A DNA stretch of 64,000 nucleotides from Marinoscillum luteum (GCF_044005705.1 NZ_JBIPKE010000008.1:56576-120575); one strand, 5' to 3'; counted from the stretch's first letter, positions 1 to 9,870 are shown. Made by a program: numbers and translations. Notes: a model not told the origin generated them from the sequence alone.

Positions 1-1544
1 CACTTCAGTTTGGTGAAAACCTACTGGCTGAGACCAATGATTTCCTGTATTTGGTGGAAAGCAAGGACGATCTGGCCGGCTTACCAAAGGATGTCATCAG
101 CAGAGCTGCCAGCACTGCAAAACAGAAGGGGCATGAAGGGAAATGGGCCTTTACACTTCAGGCACCCAGCTACATGCCAGTGATGGAATACGCGGACAAC
201 CGATCACTCCGGGAGAAGCTTTACAAGGCCTATATGTGCAAAGCCTTGAAAGGAAATGAACGAGACAACCAGGAGATTGTACTGCAGCTGTCCAAGCTGA
301 GGGCCGAGAAGGCGCAGTTGCTCGGGTACGGTACCTACGCTGAGTATGTGCTGGAGGAACGAATGGCTGAATCTCCTGCCAGGGTTGAGGATTTCTTAAA
401 TGACCTGATGACGCGCGCGCTCCCCAAGGCAAAGGAAGAAGTGGAAGAGCTGCGTGCTTTCATGCAAGAGTTGGGTGCTGATCATGAGCTTCAGCGATGG
501 GATTGGGCTTACTACTCAGAGAAGCTCAGAAAGAAGAAGTATGATCTGGACGATGAACTCACCAAGCCCTATTTTAAATTGGAAAATGTCATCTCCGGAG
601 TGTTTCAAACCGCAGAAAGACTTTTTGATATTTCTTTCCGAAGAAATGAAGAAATCCCGGTCTATCACCCTGATGTTCAGGCTTATGAAGTGTTAGGTGG
701 CAAGGGGACCGTCGTTGCGATCTTCTTTGCAGATTTTTTCCCGAGGGATGGTAAACGTGGAGGTGCATGGATGACCTCTTACCGCGATCAGAAGAAAGTA
801 GGAGGGGAGAAGGTGATTCCGCATGTATCTATCGTGTGCAATTTCACGCCTTCCTCAGAGGATGTGCCTTCCTTGCTCAAGTTTGATGAGGTCACCACCC
901 TCTTTCATGAGTTTGGACATGCGCTGCATGGTATGCTTGCAGATACTCGCTATGCCAGTTTATCAGGCACTCACGTATACTGGGATTTTGTGGAGTTGCC
1001 TTCACAGATTTTGGAAAACTGGTGTTATGAAAAAGAGTGCCTGGATCTGTTTGCCAAGCATTTTGAAAATGGAGAGCTGATACCCGCAGAATATGTGAAA
1101 AGACTGAAGAAGAGTGCTACATACCATGAGGCGTATGCCACAGTGAGGCAGTTGAGTTTTGCCGCATTGGATATGAACTGGCATAACATTCCCTTTGAAA
1201 AGGCAGGGACGCTGGCTGATGTACGGGCAGTGGAGAACGAAGCGTTTGCTTCAACCGATTTGTTTCCGCCAGTACCGGACACTAACATGAGTGTGCAGTT
1301 TGGGCACATTTTCGCAGGGGGATATGCTGCAGGATACTATAGCTACAAATGGGCGGAGGTTTTGGATGCAGATGCCTTTTCGGTTTTTCAGGAGAAGGGC
1401 GTGTTTGATAAGGCTACGGCACTATCATTCAAAGAAAACATCCTTAGCAGGGGTGGTACGGAACACCCGATGACACTTTATAAGAAATTTAGAGGGAAAG
1501 CTCCTGCACCCGATGCGCTCCTGAAGCGCGCAGGGTTGGGTTAA
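1..1544 (+). CDS. M3 family oligopeptidase (peptidyl-dipeptidase Dcp-like), 5' truncated by window
   Basis: This is a zinc oligopeptidase that degrades short peptides. The reading frame is open from base 3 to the TAA at 1542-1544. The first visible residues (LQFGENLLAETNDF) already match the interior of M3 peptidases, so the true start lies upstream and a TTG at 51 is not the start. The family usually has about 680 residues, so roughly the last 510 are present. The zinc motif HEFGH is encoded at 906-920, followed by the family's ALHG. The C-terminal FGHIFAGGYAAGYYSYKWAE stretch is also typical of Dcp/OpdA proteins. No signal peptide can be judged because the N-terminus is missing. The stop codon overlaps the convergent next gene by 3 bases. 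Family assignment is secure; Dcp versus oligopeptidase A is not resolved. Confidence 0.93.
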   Translation, partial: LQFGENLLAETNDFLYLVESKDDLAGLPKDVISRAASTAKQKGHEGKWAFTLQAPSYMPVMEYADNRSLREKLYKAYMCKALKGNERDNQEIVLQLSKLRAEKAQLLGYGTYAEYVLEERMAESPARVEDFLNDLMTRALPKAKEEVEELRAFMQELGADHELQRWDWAYYSEKLRKKKYDLDDELTKPYFKLENVISGVFQTAERLFDISFRRNEEIPVYHPDVQAYEVLGGKGTVVAIFFADFFPRDGKRGGAWMTSYRDQKKVGGEKVIPHVSIVCNFTPSSEDVPSLLKFDEVTTLFHEFGHALHGMLADTRYASLSGTHVYWDFVELPSQILENWCYEKECLDLFAKHFENGELIPAEYVKRLKKSATYHEAYATVRQLSFAALDMNWHNIPFEKAGTLADVRAVENEAFASTDLFPPVPDTNMSVQFGHIFAGGYAAGYYSYKWAEVLDADAFSVFQEKGVFDKATALSFKENILSRGGTEHPMTLYKKFRGKAPAPDALLKRAGLG

Positions 1545-2536
1545 TATTTGATCTCGCTGTAGAGGGTTTTACCCTCTGCTCTGAGGGTCTCCTGAATATC
1601 CGCTACAAGGCTGTCCAGCTCGTTTTTGAGTTTTTGTATTTCCTCTTTCATCAGTGGAGAGGGGCCAAAAACCAGCTCTTTTTCACTTGGTGAGACGAGC
1701 TTCTCACGATAATTTTTATCAGTGATAATGCGGTTGAGCTGTGCAGACACCACACCGATCAGACTAAGCGAGTATTCAGGGTTAAATTTGAGTTGCTTCT
1801 CAGGAATGGCATAGAGCATAGAGCCAATCTGATAGTTATTGAGGCCTATGGGTTCGTGAGCATCCCGTTGCAGGGTGCAGAGTAGCCTGATCATCTTTTT
1901 CAATCCGCCATTGCACCGTGTGTCTTTGGAGTTGATTCGGGCAATGTTCAGAAAGGGGAGATACTTTCTTCGGGTTTTTTTGGTCAGGTTGTATTCGCTG
2001 ATACCCCGGTCTATTTCCCTTTTAGAGGTCATGTATTCGGGGTTTTGTAGCCAAATTGCCGGGAGTATTTTCACTTCACATGTGGGCTTCATGGTTCTTA
2101 ACCTGATGTCAAGCTTATTGCTATAATCTACTTCTTTGAATGACAGGTCGCCCGAGAGTACCTCCAGGATTTCTCTTGCCATTCTCGATACGGTGTTCCA
2201 TGGTTTGTTGTCAGTGGGTTTGGCCAAAACTAAAAGTTCCACTCCCCCATAGAGAACTACATGGGTTTCTGTCTGAATAGCTCCCTGATAACGAAAGTCT
2301 ACGCTCAAGTTAATGGCGGAGAAAGCCTTTTCGATTTTTTCCTGAATTCTCTTGGTGATGTGGAAGGTTTTGTAGGCGTAGGAAGGGTCAATTTCCTGCA
2401 TGCCTTCCAGTGCATATTTCAGGCAGTCGGCGTATTCACTTTCTTCAAAGGCTTCGGAGATTATTGATTCCCGGAGTGCTTCGTCATATCTTCTTCCGAG
2501 AAGATTTTCCAATAAAACACTATAATCTTTGTTCAT
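1541..2536 (-). CDS. Conserved hypothetical protein, resembles a degenerate nucleotidyltransferase
   Basis: The protein has 331 residues and no signal peptide or membrane segment. I chose the ATG at 2536; a TTG 18 bases upstream would add six residues. About residues 90-115 (YQGAIQTETHVVLYGG then VELLVLAKP) look like the glycine-rich loop and acidic strand of polymerase-beta/cGAS-like nucleotidyltransferases. CEVKILPAIW looks like the later strand that carries the third acidic residue. The middle (LKKMIRLLCTLQRDA and IGSMLYAIPE) looks like the helical domain that follows in OAS/cGAS-like enzymes. The usual GS and DxD signatures are not intact, so it may be catalytically altered or unrelated. 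It is a stand-alone gene, convergent with the M3 peptidase. Expression as a gene is likely; the fold call is a weak inference. Confidence 0.6.
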   Translation of the reverse strand: MNKDYSVLLENLLGRRYDEALRESIISEAFEESEYADCLKYALEGMQEIDPSYAYKTFHITKRIQEKIEKAFSAINLSVDFRYQGAIQTETHVVLYGGVELLVLAKPTDNKPWNTVSRMAREILEVLSGDLSFKEVDYSNKLDIRLRTMKPTCEVKILPAIWLQNPEYMTSKREIDRGISEYNLTKKTRRKYLPFLNIARINSKDTRCNGGLKKMIRLLCTLQRDAHEPIGLNNYQIGSMLYAIPEKQLKFNPEYSLSLIGVVSAQLNRIITDKNYREKLVSPSEKELVFGPSPLMKEEIQKLKNELDSLVADIQETLRAEGKTLYSEIKY

Positions 2537-2866
2537 AGGAGGCCGTGATTCCAAGCAAAATAAGTATTAAGGGTGAAAATATGAATTTTAACTTAATAAA
2601 GTAGCATGAAAGACCGTCTTTGGCGCAAATTGGAGACTTGGCAGTGCAGAGCTTTGAGCAGATCGCATGATCAATTTGATATTTTTTATCAAAAAAATAG
2701 GAGGGTGACGAATTGAGTGTTGTTTTTTAAGAAAAAAAATGTTTTTCTTTGCATCCTTATGAAGCTGATAGCCGTCATATCTCGCACACGATTCTGCTAA
2801 TTCCTTAGCAGTGCCTAGGGGTTTCCCCCTGGTTGATTTTTTTCCAATTTTTTACATCGTATTATC
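2537..2866. promoter_or_regulatory. Divergent intergenic region with a candidate promoter for the MATE gene
   Basis: This 330-base gap separates the divergent nucleotidyltransferase-like and MATE genes. On the plus strand, TTG at 2720-2722 is followed after 21 bases by TTTCTTTG (2744-2751), a 7/8 match to the Bacteroidetes -7 box TAnnTTTG. This would give a leader of about 110 nt before the MATE start. No small open reading frame or clear structured RNA is visible. Confidence 0.35.
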
Positions 2867-4273
2867 ATGTCTGGAGCTATCAGTAAATTTCTGAGAATAT
2901 TCAAATTATTTATCGCTGCCTTAAAGGGAACAGAAAGTGAATTCACCTCTGGCAGTATTAACAGAGCCATTTTTCTATTGTCAATACCCATGATTGCAGA
3001 GATGGTCATGGAATCTCTCTTTGCAGTAGCGGATGTTTTTTTCGTGTCGCGGGTGAGTGTCAATGCCGTGGCAACAGTGGGACTCACCGAGTCTGTACTG
3101 ATGATCATCTATTCTGTGGCCATCGGATTGAGTATGGCCACTACGGCCATTGTGGCACGCCGGGTCGGCGAAAAGAAGTTCAAAAAGGCAAGTGATGCCG
3201 GGTTTCAATCTATTTTTCTGGCGGTCATCATTGGTGCCTTGTTAGGGTGTGTAGGATATATCTTCGCTGAAGATATCCTGGTCCTAATGGGAGGGAAGCC
3301 AGATCTGATCGCTGAGGGATTGGGTTTTACCCAGATTATGCTGGCAGGTAACCTGAGTATCTTCCTGCTTTTTTTGAATAACGCTATATTTCGTGGCGCC
3401 GGGGATGCTGCCATCGCCATGAGGGCACTGTGGCTGGCCAATGGGCTCAATTTGATCCTGGATCCACTGTTGATTTTCGGATGGGGACCCGTGCCGGCTT
3501 ATGGAGTGGAGGGAGCTGCCATTGCTACTACATTAGGAAGATCAATAGGTGTGCTTTATCAGGTGTATCACCTGATGAATAGGCGAGGTATTATCAAGAT
3601 TGGTTGGGCCAATGTGGTGATCAGGTTCAAAACCGTAGTGGAGCTCCTGAAGATTTCACTAGGCGGAATGGGCCAGTTTCTGATTGAGTCTGCCAGTTGG
3701 ATTTTCCTTGTGAAGGTAATGTCCTTATTTGGTGCCGAGGCGCTGGCGGGGTATACCATTGCCTTTAGGGTGATTGTATTTACGATTTTACCTTCATGGG
3801 GTATGTCCAATGCTGCAGCAACTCTGGTGGGGCAAAACCTTGGAGCTTCAGCTCCCGATAGGGCTGAGGAGTCAGTGTGGAAGACGGCTTTTTACAATAT
3901 GATCTTCCTGGGGTTAGTGTCTGTGGTGTTCTATTTGGCCGCAGAGCCCATAATAGGCATTTTCACCGTGCAACCGGGGGTAGTAAAGATCGCTGTATCC
4001 GCTTTGCAGATCATCTGCTTTGGGTATGTGTTTTTCGCTTACGGGATGGTGATAAGCCAGGCGTTTAACGGCGCTGGGGATACCAGAACCCCTTTGATTG
4101 TCAATTTCTTTGTCTTTTGGGTGATACAAATCCCGCTGGCCTATTGGCTATCAGTGTATCTGGACTGGCAGGCAAATGGAGTCTTTTTTACCATTGCATT
4201 TTGCCACTCTTTGCAGGCAGTCATCAGTATCATGCTCTTTCGCAGGGGCAAGTGGAAAACCATGATGGTTTAG
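2867..4273 (+). CDS. MATE family efflux transporter
   Basis: This 468-residue inner-membrane protein has about twelve hydrophobic segments in the two six-helix halves typical of MATE/NorM antiporters, which export cationic drugs or metabolites using a Na+ or H+ gradient. Segments such as AIFLLSIPMIAEMVMESLF (about residues 30-50) and the repeated NAIFRGAGD and QAFNGAGDT motifs at the ends of the two halves are characteristic. Length agrees with the family. The stop overlaps by 4 bases the end of the convergent 904-residue protein gene. The substrate cannot be read from sequence. Confidence 0.93.
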   Translation: MSGAISKFLRIFKLFIAALKGTESEFTSGSINRAIFLLSIPMIAEMVMESLFAVADVFFVSRVSVNAVATVGLTESVLMIIYSVAIGLSMATTAIVARRVGEKKFKKASDAGFQSIFLAVIIGALLGCVGYIFAEDILVLMGGKPDLIAEGLGFTQIMLAGNLSIFLLFLNNAIFRGAGDAAIAMRALWLANGLNLILDPLLIFGWGPVPAYGVEGAAIATTLGRSIGVLYQVYHLMNRRGIIKIGWANVVIRFKTVVELLKISLGGMGQFLIESASWIFLVKVMSLFGAEALAGYTIAFRVIVFTILPSWGMSNAAATLVGQNLGASAPDRAEESVWKTAFYNMIFLGLVSVVFYLAAEPIIGIFTVQPGVVKIAVSALQIICFGYVFFAYGMVISQAFNGAGDTRTPLIVNFFVFWVIQIPLAYWLSVYLDWQANGVFFTIAFCHSLQAVISIMLFRRGKWKTMMV

Positions 4274-6984
4274 AATGACACAGAGATGAGTTCCAGGTTT
4301 CTGTCTACAGCACGGTAGATCTGGAACTCATTTTCATACTGCATGACCGAAATAGGCTGGGTAGCCGTAAGTGGCCTCCCGGTGAGCAATTGGCCCTCTC
4401 GGTCATAGAGATAGAGGTAGGATCCACCCGGGTCCACAAAAACAATGAATTCTGTACCAGCTCCCAAATGATAGTACTGATGATGAAGTGGAGTATTGGA
4501 GAAATAGTTTTTCTCAAATAAAACCAGACCATTTTCATCAAGTACCTCATAACTATTTTCTGTTCTGCGCAAAATAACGTAAGCATCGCCGGTCACGTCC
4601 TCAATGATCTGAAAATCGGTTTTTGCACCGGGCTTGTACAATTGCTCCCGCCGGGTAAGTCGGCCTTTCAGGCCGATTTCCATTAACTCACCACTGGTGG
4701 TCAGCAGGGTAATCGTGGATTTATCGAGGCTGTTGGCACTGCTCACAAACAGGTCGTCGGATATTTCCGAGTTGGTCTCGAGGGGGAAGCCGGCATAGTT
4801 GTCACCTTTTCGGTTGAGGACGAAGAGCTTACCATCTTTACGGATAGCAATGATCACATCTTTCCCATCTATCCTCCGATGCAATGGTGCTTGTACGAGG
4901 GGTTTTTCGAAGTTTTTAGGACTCCAGCCTGGCAGGGGTTTCAGGTCTTTGTCGGTGAGGTACATCAGGCCTTTGTCATCAGTGATGGCATACCGGTAAT
5001 TTTTCGTATTGTCATAATCAATGATGCCGAAATACTCTATTTCCTTTATTTGAGCAAGTTTTTTAGGAAATTCGGGGAGGTAAGCCCCTGTGCGATCCAG
5101 TATATATACGGCCTCCTTCGTGGCGAAAATGTACTGTAGTTTTCCATTTTTATAATAATCAATTTGCCTTACATCACTGATGATGGGTGCTGAGATGGAC
5201 TTATCCCAGATGACCGAAAAATCGGAACCAATGAGGTACACATTATTAGCAGTATCCTGCACAAATACTTCTTTGAGTTTGTTATTGTGGTTGGTAACAA
5301 GCCAGGGTTTGGTTTTGATAAAATCAGGAAGGGTGATAGACCTCAATGTTTTGATGCGTTCGGGTATACTTCTGTTTGGCAGGTTTGGCTGATAAATGGT
5401 GAGGTTGGTGTAAAATTTATCATCCACTGTGCTGAACTGAAAAGCCAGAAACTCCAGGTTTTTAAAGGAAAACTGATGCTCAGCGAGATAGTCTTTCCAC
5501 GATGGCTTCAGGCCACTTAATAGCTGATTCCACGCTCTTGGTGTATTCACAAACAAGCTGAAACTGGCCTCTTTGTTGGTTTGATCCAGAAAGTGACTGA
5601 TCCGAAGGGACTTGGTCCATGTGCCCTCATTTTCTATGGAGATGGTGAAATTTTTGAGCTGTTGAAGGTTGTTGCTAAACACCAGATTATTGCGATACTG
5701 GAGGTAATAGGAATCTTCAAAACCTCGCGCCAGGTTACCCAATAGGGCATAAGGAAAGTTGGCAACGGGAAGTTTACGGATCTCATAATTACCGTATTGC
5801 TCGTGATACAGTGTATCCCCGGTGGTGAGCATATGTCGCTCGCCTGCTGAGTTGAAAAACTCAAGGGCTTCACCCATGTCGTTCACTTCCAAAATCAGAA
5901 GTTGGTGATGTTCGCCGGTAGCGGCTGATTCCATCGTGATCAACCCTATTTCTTCATCCATCAGGTTGAAGGTGTAGTTCACATCAAAGTCTGCGTCCTT
6001 CAGGAGTTTGGCTTGGTATTTTAGAACATCAGGTGCGGTGGCTTGATAATACTGCTGGAGAGACGTGCCCAATGCAGCAGGATCCTTTGTACTGAAGTGG
6101 TAAAACCAGGATGCTTCAATGGGAATGATATTGGCAATGTCAAATTCTGCTCCGGAAGAAGTGCGGAAATTACTCAGAAACTGGGTTGGCTGATCTACAA
6201 AAGAAAAGCCGGTAAGGTTGGCAGTTTTATCTCCCACTTTGAGATCCAGAAAAGCCGATTTACCCAAATCCAGGTTGGTGGGATCTTGAGTGAAGATATT
6301 GATGAGCGCTGGAACCCTTTCTATGTTTAGGTAGATGTTACCATGATCTCTTTCGAGTTTAGTGAGGCGTTTCAGCTCTGGATTTTTCTGATCAAATCCC
6401 GTGGTTTCCTCATAGGAGACTGTACGGATAGCATCTTCCACCAGAAATGCGGAGAAACTTCCGATGAAGTAGTTCTTGTAAAAAATGTAAGTAAAACTAT
6501 TGTCGGGGCCATCACCCACCAGTTCGGTGATGGTAAACCCTTCGTATTCTCTCGTGCGCTTCACGTAGTTGGCATCCTGGAAATGGGCCTGAGCTTTGCT
6601 AATGAAAGTTTGCTGCGAGAGGTTTTGAATCTCTACCACAAAGAGAAAGTCAAATGACTTACTGGAGGTAATATTGAGGGAAATCAGCAATGGATTCTCT
6701 GTAAAGAAATTTCGGAAATTTCCCTTGCCAGCCAGGCTGTCCAGCAGGTCTATGTTTTTGTCGATGTTCTCGACTTCCTGGAGGTAGCTGAGGTTTTTCC
6801 AGATGCTTGTTTGCTTGATTTCCTCCAGTGAAACCAGTGGTGTAGAGATCTCATAGACCAGAACGGAAGTGCCCGGCACAAAAGACCACAGGGTGAGGTC
6901 AGCGTTTTTCACCCATTTGTCATAAGTGAAATATCCGGCACCCAGGAGTAATACAATTGATAAGAAAAGGAGAAACCGCTTCAA
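4270..6984 (-). CDS. Large membrane-anchored envelope protein, DUF3352-like N-terminal part and beta-propeller-like C-terminal part
   Basis: This 904-residue protein starts with one hydrophobic segment (FLLFLSIVLLLGAGYFTY, residues 4-21) that would anchor or export it; the rest appears extracytoplasmic. Residues 30-550 resemble DUF3352-type proteins (VPGTSVLVYEI near the start). From about residue 560 there are repeated units of the type xYIFATKEAVYILDRTGAYLPEFP, YAITDDKGLMYLTDKDL and VIIAIRKDGKLFVLNRKGD, which look like blades of a PQQ-type propeller. No enzyme motif is visible. The gene is apparently monocistronic and lies between the MATE gene and the sdh terminator. Function unknown; domain labels are by resemblance only. 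Confidence 0.75.
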   Translation of the reverse strand: MKRFLLFLSIVLLLGAGYFTYDKWVKNADLTLWSFVPGTSVLVYEISTPLVSLEEIKQTSIWKNLSYLQEVENIDKNIDLLDSLAGKGNFRNFFTENPLLISLNITSSKSFDFLFVVEIQNLSQQTFISKAQAHFQDANYVKRTREYEGFTITELVGDGPDNSFTYIFYKNYFIGSFSAFLVEDAIRTVSYEETTGFDQKNPELKRLTKLERDHGNIYLNIERVPALINIFTQDPTNLDLGKSAFLDLKVGDKTANLTGFSFVDQPTQFLSNFRTSSGAEFDIANIIPIEASWFYHFSTKDPAALGTSLQQYYQATAPDVLKYQAKLLKDADFDVNYTFNLMDEEIGLITMESAATGEHHQLLILEVNDMGEALEFFNSAGERHMLTTGDTLYHEQYGNYEIRKLPVANFPYALLGNLARGFEDSYYLQYRNNLVFSNNLQQLKNFTISIENEGTWTKSLRISHFLDQTNKEASFSLFVNTPRAWNQLLSGLKPSWKDYLAEHQFSFKNLEFLAFQFSTVDDKFYTNLTIYQPNLPNRSIPERIKTLRSITLPDFIKTKPWLVTNHNNKLKEVFVQDTANNVYLIGSDFSVIWDKSISAPIISDVRQIDYYKNGKLQYIFATKEAVYILDRTGAYLPEFPKKLAQIKEIEYFGIIDYDNTKNYRYAITDDKGLMYLTDKDLKPLPGWSPKNFEKPLVQAPLHRRIDGKDVIIAIRKDGKLFVLNRKGDNYAGFPLETNSEISDDLFVSSANSLDKSTITLLTTSGELMEIGLKGRLTRREQLYKPGAKTDFQIIEDVTGDAYVILRRTENSYEVLDENGLVLFEKNYFSNTPLHHQYYHLGAGTEFIVFVDPGGSYLYLYDREGQLLTGRPLTATQPISVMQYENEFQIYRAVDRNLELISVSF

Positions 6985-7035
6985 CAGATCGCTGATTTTA
7001 GCACGAAGATACTAAGGAATCATTTGAATTTAAAC

Positions 7036-7066
7036 GCAATAAAAAACCCCGAGGATATCGGGGTTT
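7036..7066 (-). terminator. Terminator of the sdhCAB operon
   Basis: A 9-bp perfect stem (AAACCCCGA at 7044-7052 with TCGGGGTTT at 7058-7066, loop GGATA) lies 13 bases after the sdhB stop. Read on the minus strand it is followed by a T-rich tract (7036-7046). Confidence 0.85.
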
Positions 7067-7078
7067 GAATTTTTAGTT

Positions 7079-7822
7079 TTAGGTGAAACTGGAGGAGAGA
7101 AACTCCCGGTTCAGCCTGGCTATGTTGGTCAGGCTAATTTCCTTGGGGCATTCTGCCGCACATGCACCAGTATTGGTACAAGCGCCGAAGCCTTCTTCAT
7201 CCATTTGTGCCACCATTTTCTCAGCCCTCATCTTACGCTCCACCTGTCCCTGAGGCAGCAGGGCAAATTGGGAGACTTTGGCAGAGACAAAGAGCATCGC
7301 AGATGCGTTTTTGCATGCTGCTACACAGGCACCACAGCCGATACAAGTAGCTGCATCAAATGCATTGTCAGCATCTTCCTTATTGATCGGAATGGAATTG
7401 GCATCCTGAGTGTTTCCCGAGGTGTTCACCGAAATATACCCACCAGCATGCTGTATTCTGTCAAAAGAGCTTCTGTCCACGATCAAATCCTTGATCACCG
7501 GGAAAGCCTTGGCTCTGAATGGTTCGATGTACACGGTGTCTCCATCTTTGAATTTTCTCATGTGGAGCTGGCAGGTGGTGATGGCTGAGTCCGGACCATG
7601 CGGTTTTCCGTTGATCTGAAGCGAGCAAGCACCGCAAATGCCTTCCCTGCAATCATGATCGAAGGCTACGGGATCGTCTCCTTTGCCGATAAGCTCATCA
7701 TTGAGAACATCAAGCATTTCCAGGAATGACATATCAGGGGACACATCCTTGATGTCATAGTTGACAATCTTCCCTTTATCGCCGGCGTTTTTCTGACGCC
7801 AAATTTTTAGTTTAAGGTCCAT
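7079..7822 (-). CDS. sdhB: Succinate dehydrogenase/fumarate reductase iron-sulfur subunit
   Basis: The 247-residue electron-transfer subunit of complex II carries electrons from the flavin of SdhA to the quinone site. All cluster ligands are visible: 2Fe-2S cysteines at 58, 63, 66 and 84 (CREGICGAC), a 4Fe-4S ferredoxin motif CIGCGACVAAC at 160-170, and 3Fe-4S ligands at about 215, 221 and 225 (CTNTGACAAECP). The gene is last in the minus-strand operon, 38 bases after sdhA, and is followed by a terminator. The long linker and the whole arrangement match the Bacteroides-type enzyme. Confidence 0.97.
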   Translation of the reverse strand: MDLKLKIWRQKNAGDKGKIVNYDIKDVSPDMSFLEMLDVLNDELIGKGDDPVAFDHDCREGICGACSLQINGKPHGPDSAITTCQLHMRKFKDGDTVYIEPFRAKAFPVIKDLIVDRSSFDRIQHAGGYISVNTSGNTQDANSIPINKEDADNAFDAATCIGCGACVAACKNASAMLFVSAKVSQFALLPQGQVERKMRAEKMVAQMDEEGFGACTNTGACAAECPKEISLTNIARLNREFLSSSFT

Positions 7823-7860
7823 AATTCGGTATTTATTTTCCGTAAAGTGCCTTGCGGCTA

Positions 7861-9870
7861 TTACTTGTAACTTCTTTCTTTTACTTCGATGTTTTCGTAT
7901 TTCAACTCTTCTTTGTGAAGGACAGCATCTCCGGGTTCGCCTTTATATTCCCAGGCAGCAGCATATTGAAATTCAGGGTTTCTTTTAGCCTCTCCCTCTG
8001 GAGTTTGGTGTTCTTCTCTGAAGTGCCCACCACAAGATTCCTCACGGTGTAAGGCGTCTTTGGCAAACAATTCACCCAATTCCAGGAAATCAGCTACTCG
8101 TCCGGCTTTGGCCAGCTCTTCATTGTATTCGTTGAGCGTACCCGGTATTTTCACATCCTTCCAGAAGGCCTCCCGGATTTCTTTGATTTCAACCATGGCC
8201 TCTTTCAACCCCTGAGCATTTCTGGCCATACCTACTTTGTCCCACATTACTTTGCCCAGCTTCTTGTGGAAGTAATCGACTGATTTAGTACCCTTGTTGT
8301 TGATGAGCCTCTCCAACTGATCCCGTACGCTTTTCTCTGCTTCGTCAAACTCAGGGGTATCTGTTGGGATTTTCCCTGTTCTGATGTCATTGGACAAGTA
8401 GTCTCCTATGGTATAGGGCAATACGAAATATCCATCAGCAAGCCCCTGCATCAGAGCTGAAGCTCCCAGTCTGTTTGCTCCGTGATCTGAGAAGTTGGCC
8501 TCACCTATCACATAACAGCCCGGGATGGTGGACATCAGGTTGTAATCCACCCAGGTACCACCCATGGTGTAGTGCACCGCTGGGTAGATCATCATGGGCA
8601 TCTCGTATGGATTGTCATCTACGATCTTCTCATACATCTGGAAAAGATTGCCGTACTTAGACTTGATCACTTCCTTGCCCAGGTCGGTCACCACTTTTTT
8701 GTCATTTTCATCGAGTCCTTTCAGGTGAGCCTGCTCTTTGCCATACCGCTCTATGGCTGCAGCAAAGTCCAGGTATACGGCTTCTCCGGTGGCATTCACG
8801 CCAAATCCGGCATCACACCTTTCTTTGGCAGCTCTTGAGGCCACATCACGAGGCACGAGGTTACCAAAGGCGGGATATCTTCTTTCCAGATAATAGTCCC
8901 GGTCTTCCTCAGGCAGGTCTTTAGCTTTCAGCTTTCCGGCCCGAATGGCTTCTACATCTTCTTTCTTTTTGGGTACCCATATTCTGCCGTCATTCCTCAA
9001 TGATTCAGACATGAGGGTCAGTTTGGATTGGTGATCACCGGATACCGGGATACAGGTAGGGTGAATTTGGGTATAACATGGGTTAGCAAACCAGGCACCT
9101 TTCTTGTGAATTTTCCAGGTGGCTGACACGTTGCTGCCCATGGCGTTGGTGGAGAGGAAAAATACGTTACCATATCCACCGGAAGCAATCACTACAGCGT
9201 GAGCAGAGTGCCTTTCTATTTCACCTGTTACCAGATCACGGGCGATGATACCGCGTGCTTTTCCGTCTACCATGACCAGTTCCAGCATCTCATGGCGGTT
9301 GTACATCTTTATTTTCCCACGGGCTATCTGCCTGTTCATGGCCGAGTATGCACCCAGTAGGAGCTGCTGACCCGTCTGACCTTTCGCATAGAATGTTCTC
9401 GACACCAGTACTCCTCCAAATGATCGGTTATCCAGTAGCCCACCATAATCACGGGCAAAGGGTACTCCCTGAGCTACACATTGGTCAATGATATTGGCAG
9501 AAACTTCGGCCAGTCTGTAAACGTTGGCCTCACGAGAGCGGTAATCTCCACCCTTTACAGTATCGTAAAATAATCTGTAGGTAGAGTCACCATCACCCTG
9601 GTAATTCTTAGCTGCGTTGATACCACCCTGAGCTGCAATGGAGTGAGCCCTTCTGGGGGAATCCTGAAAGCAAAATGTCTTTACGTTATACCCAAGCTCT
9701 GCAAGGGTGGCTGAGGCTGAACCTCCTGCCAGTCCGCTTCCAACAACGATAACGTCGATAAGGCGTTTGTTGGCGGGGTTAACCAGGTTGATATGATTTT
9801 TATAATTTGTCCACTTATCTGCAAGTGGGCCTTCTGGTAGTTGAGAGGGGAAATTAGAACCTATTTGCAT
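7861..9870 (-). CDS. sdhA: Succinate dehydrogenase/fumarate reductase flavoprotein subunit
   Basis: The 669-residue catalytic subunit oxidises succinate to fumarate or the reverse. A dinucleotide-binding motif VVGSGLAGGSAS is at about residues 42-53. The histidine that carries covalent FAD is His76 in RRAHSIAAQGG. The conserved TMGGTWVDY and GASALMQGLADGYFVLP segments are present. Extra length relative to E. coli SdhA (588) is usual for the Bacteroidetes/epsilon-proteobacterial type. The ATG at 9870 lies only 7 bases after sdhC, so the two are probably translated from one mRNA. Direction (SDH versus fumarate reductase) cannot be decided from sequence. Confidence 0.97.
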   Translation of the reverse strand: MQIGSNFPSQLPEGPLADKWTNYKNHINLVNPANKRLIDVIVVGSGLAGGSASATLAELGYNVKTFCFQDSPRRAHSIAAQGGINAAKNYQGDGDSTYRLFYDTVKGGDYRSREANVYRLAEVSANIIDQCVAQGVPFARDYGGLLDNRSFGGVLVSRTFYAKGQTGQQLLLGAYSAMNRQIARGKIKMYNRHEMLELVMVDGKARGIIARDLVTGEIERHSAHAVVIASGGYGNVFFLSTNAMGSNVSATWKIHKKGAWFANPCYTQIHPTCIPVSGDHQSKLTLMSESLRNDGRIWVPKKKEDVEAIRAGKLKAKDLPEEDRDYYLERRYPAFGNLVPRDVASRAAKERCDAGFGVNATGEAVYLDFAAAIERYGKEQAHLKGLDENDKKVVTDLGKEVIKSKYGNLFQMYEKIVDDNPYEMPMMIYPAVHYTMGGTWVDYNLMSTIPGCYVIGEANFSDHGANRLGASALMQGLADGYFVLPYTIGDYLSNDIRTGKIPTDTPEFDEAEKSVRDQLERLINNKGTKSVDYFHKKLGKVMWDKVGMARNAQGLKEAMVEIKEIREAFWKDVKIPGTLNEYNEELAKAGRVADFLELGELFAKDALHREESCGGHFREEHQTPEGEAKRNPEFQYAAAWEYKGEPGDAVLHKEELKYENIEVKERSYK

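Noticed and set aside
2780..2866. Hairpin-like C/G-rich run before the MATE gene as a riboswitch
   Set aside because: Pairing is imperfect and short and no known aptamer core is recognisable.
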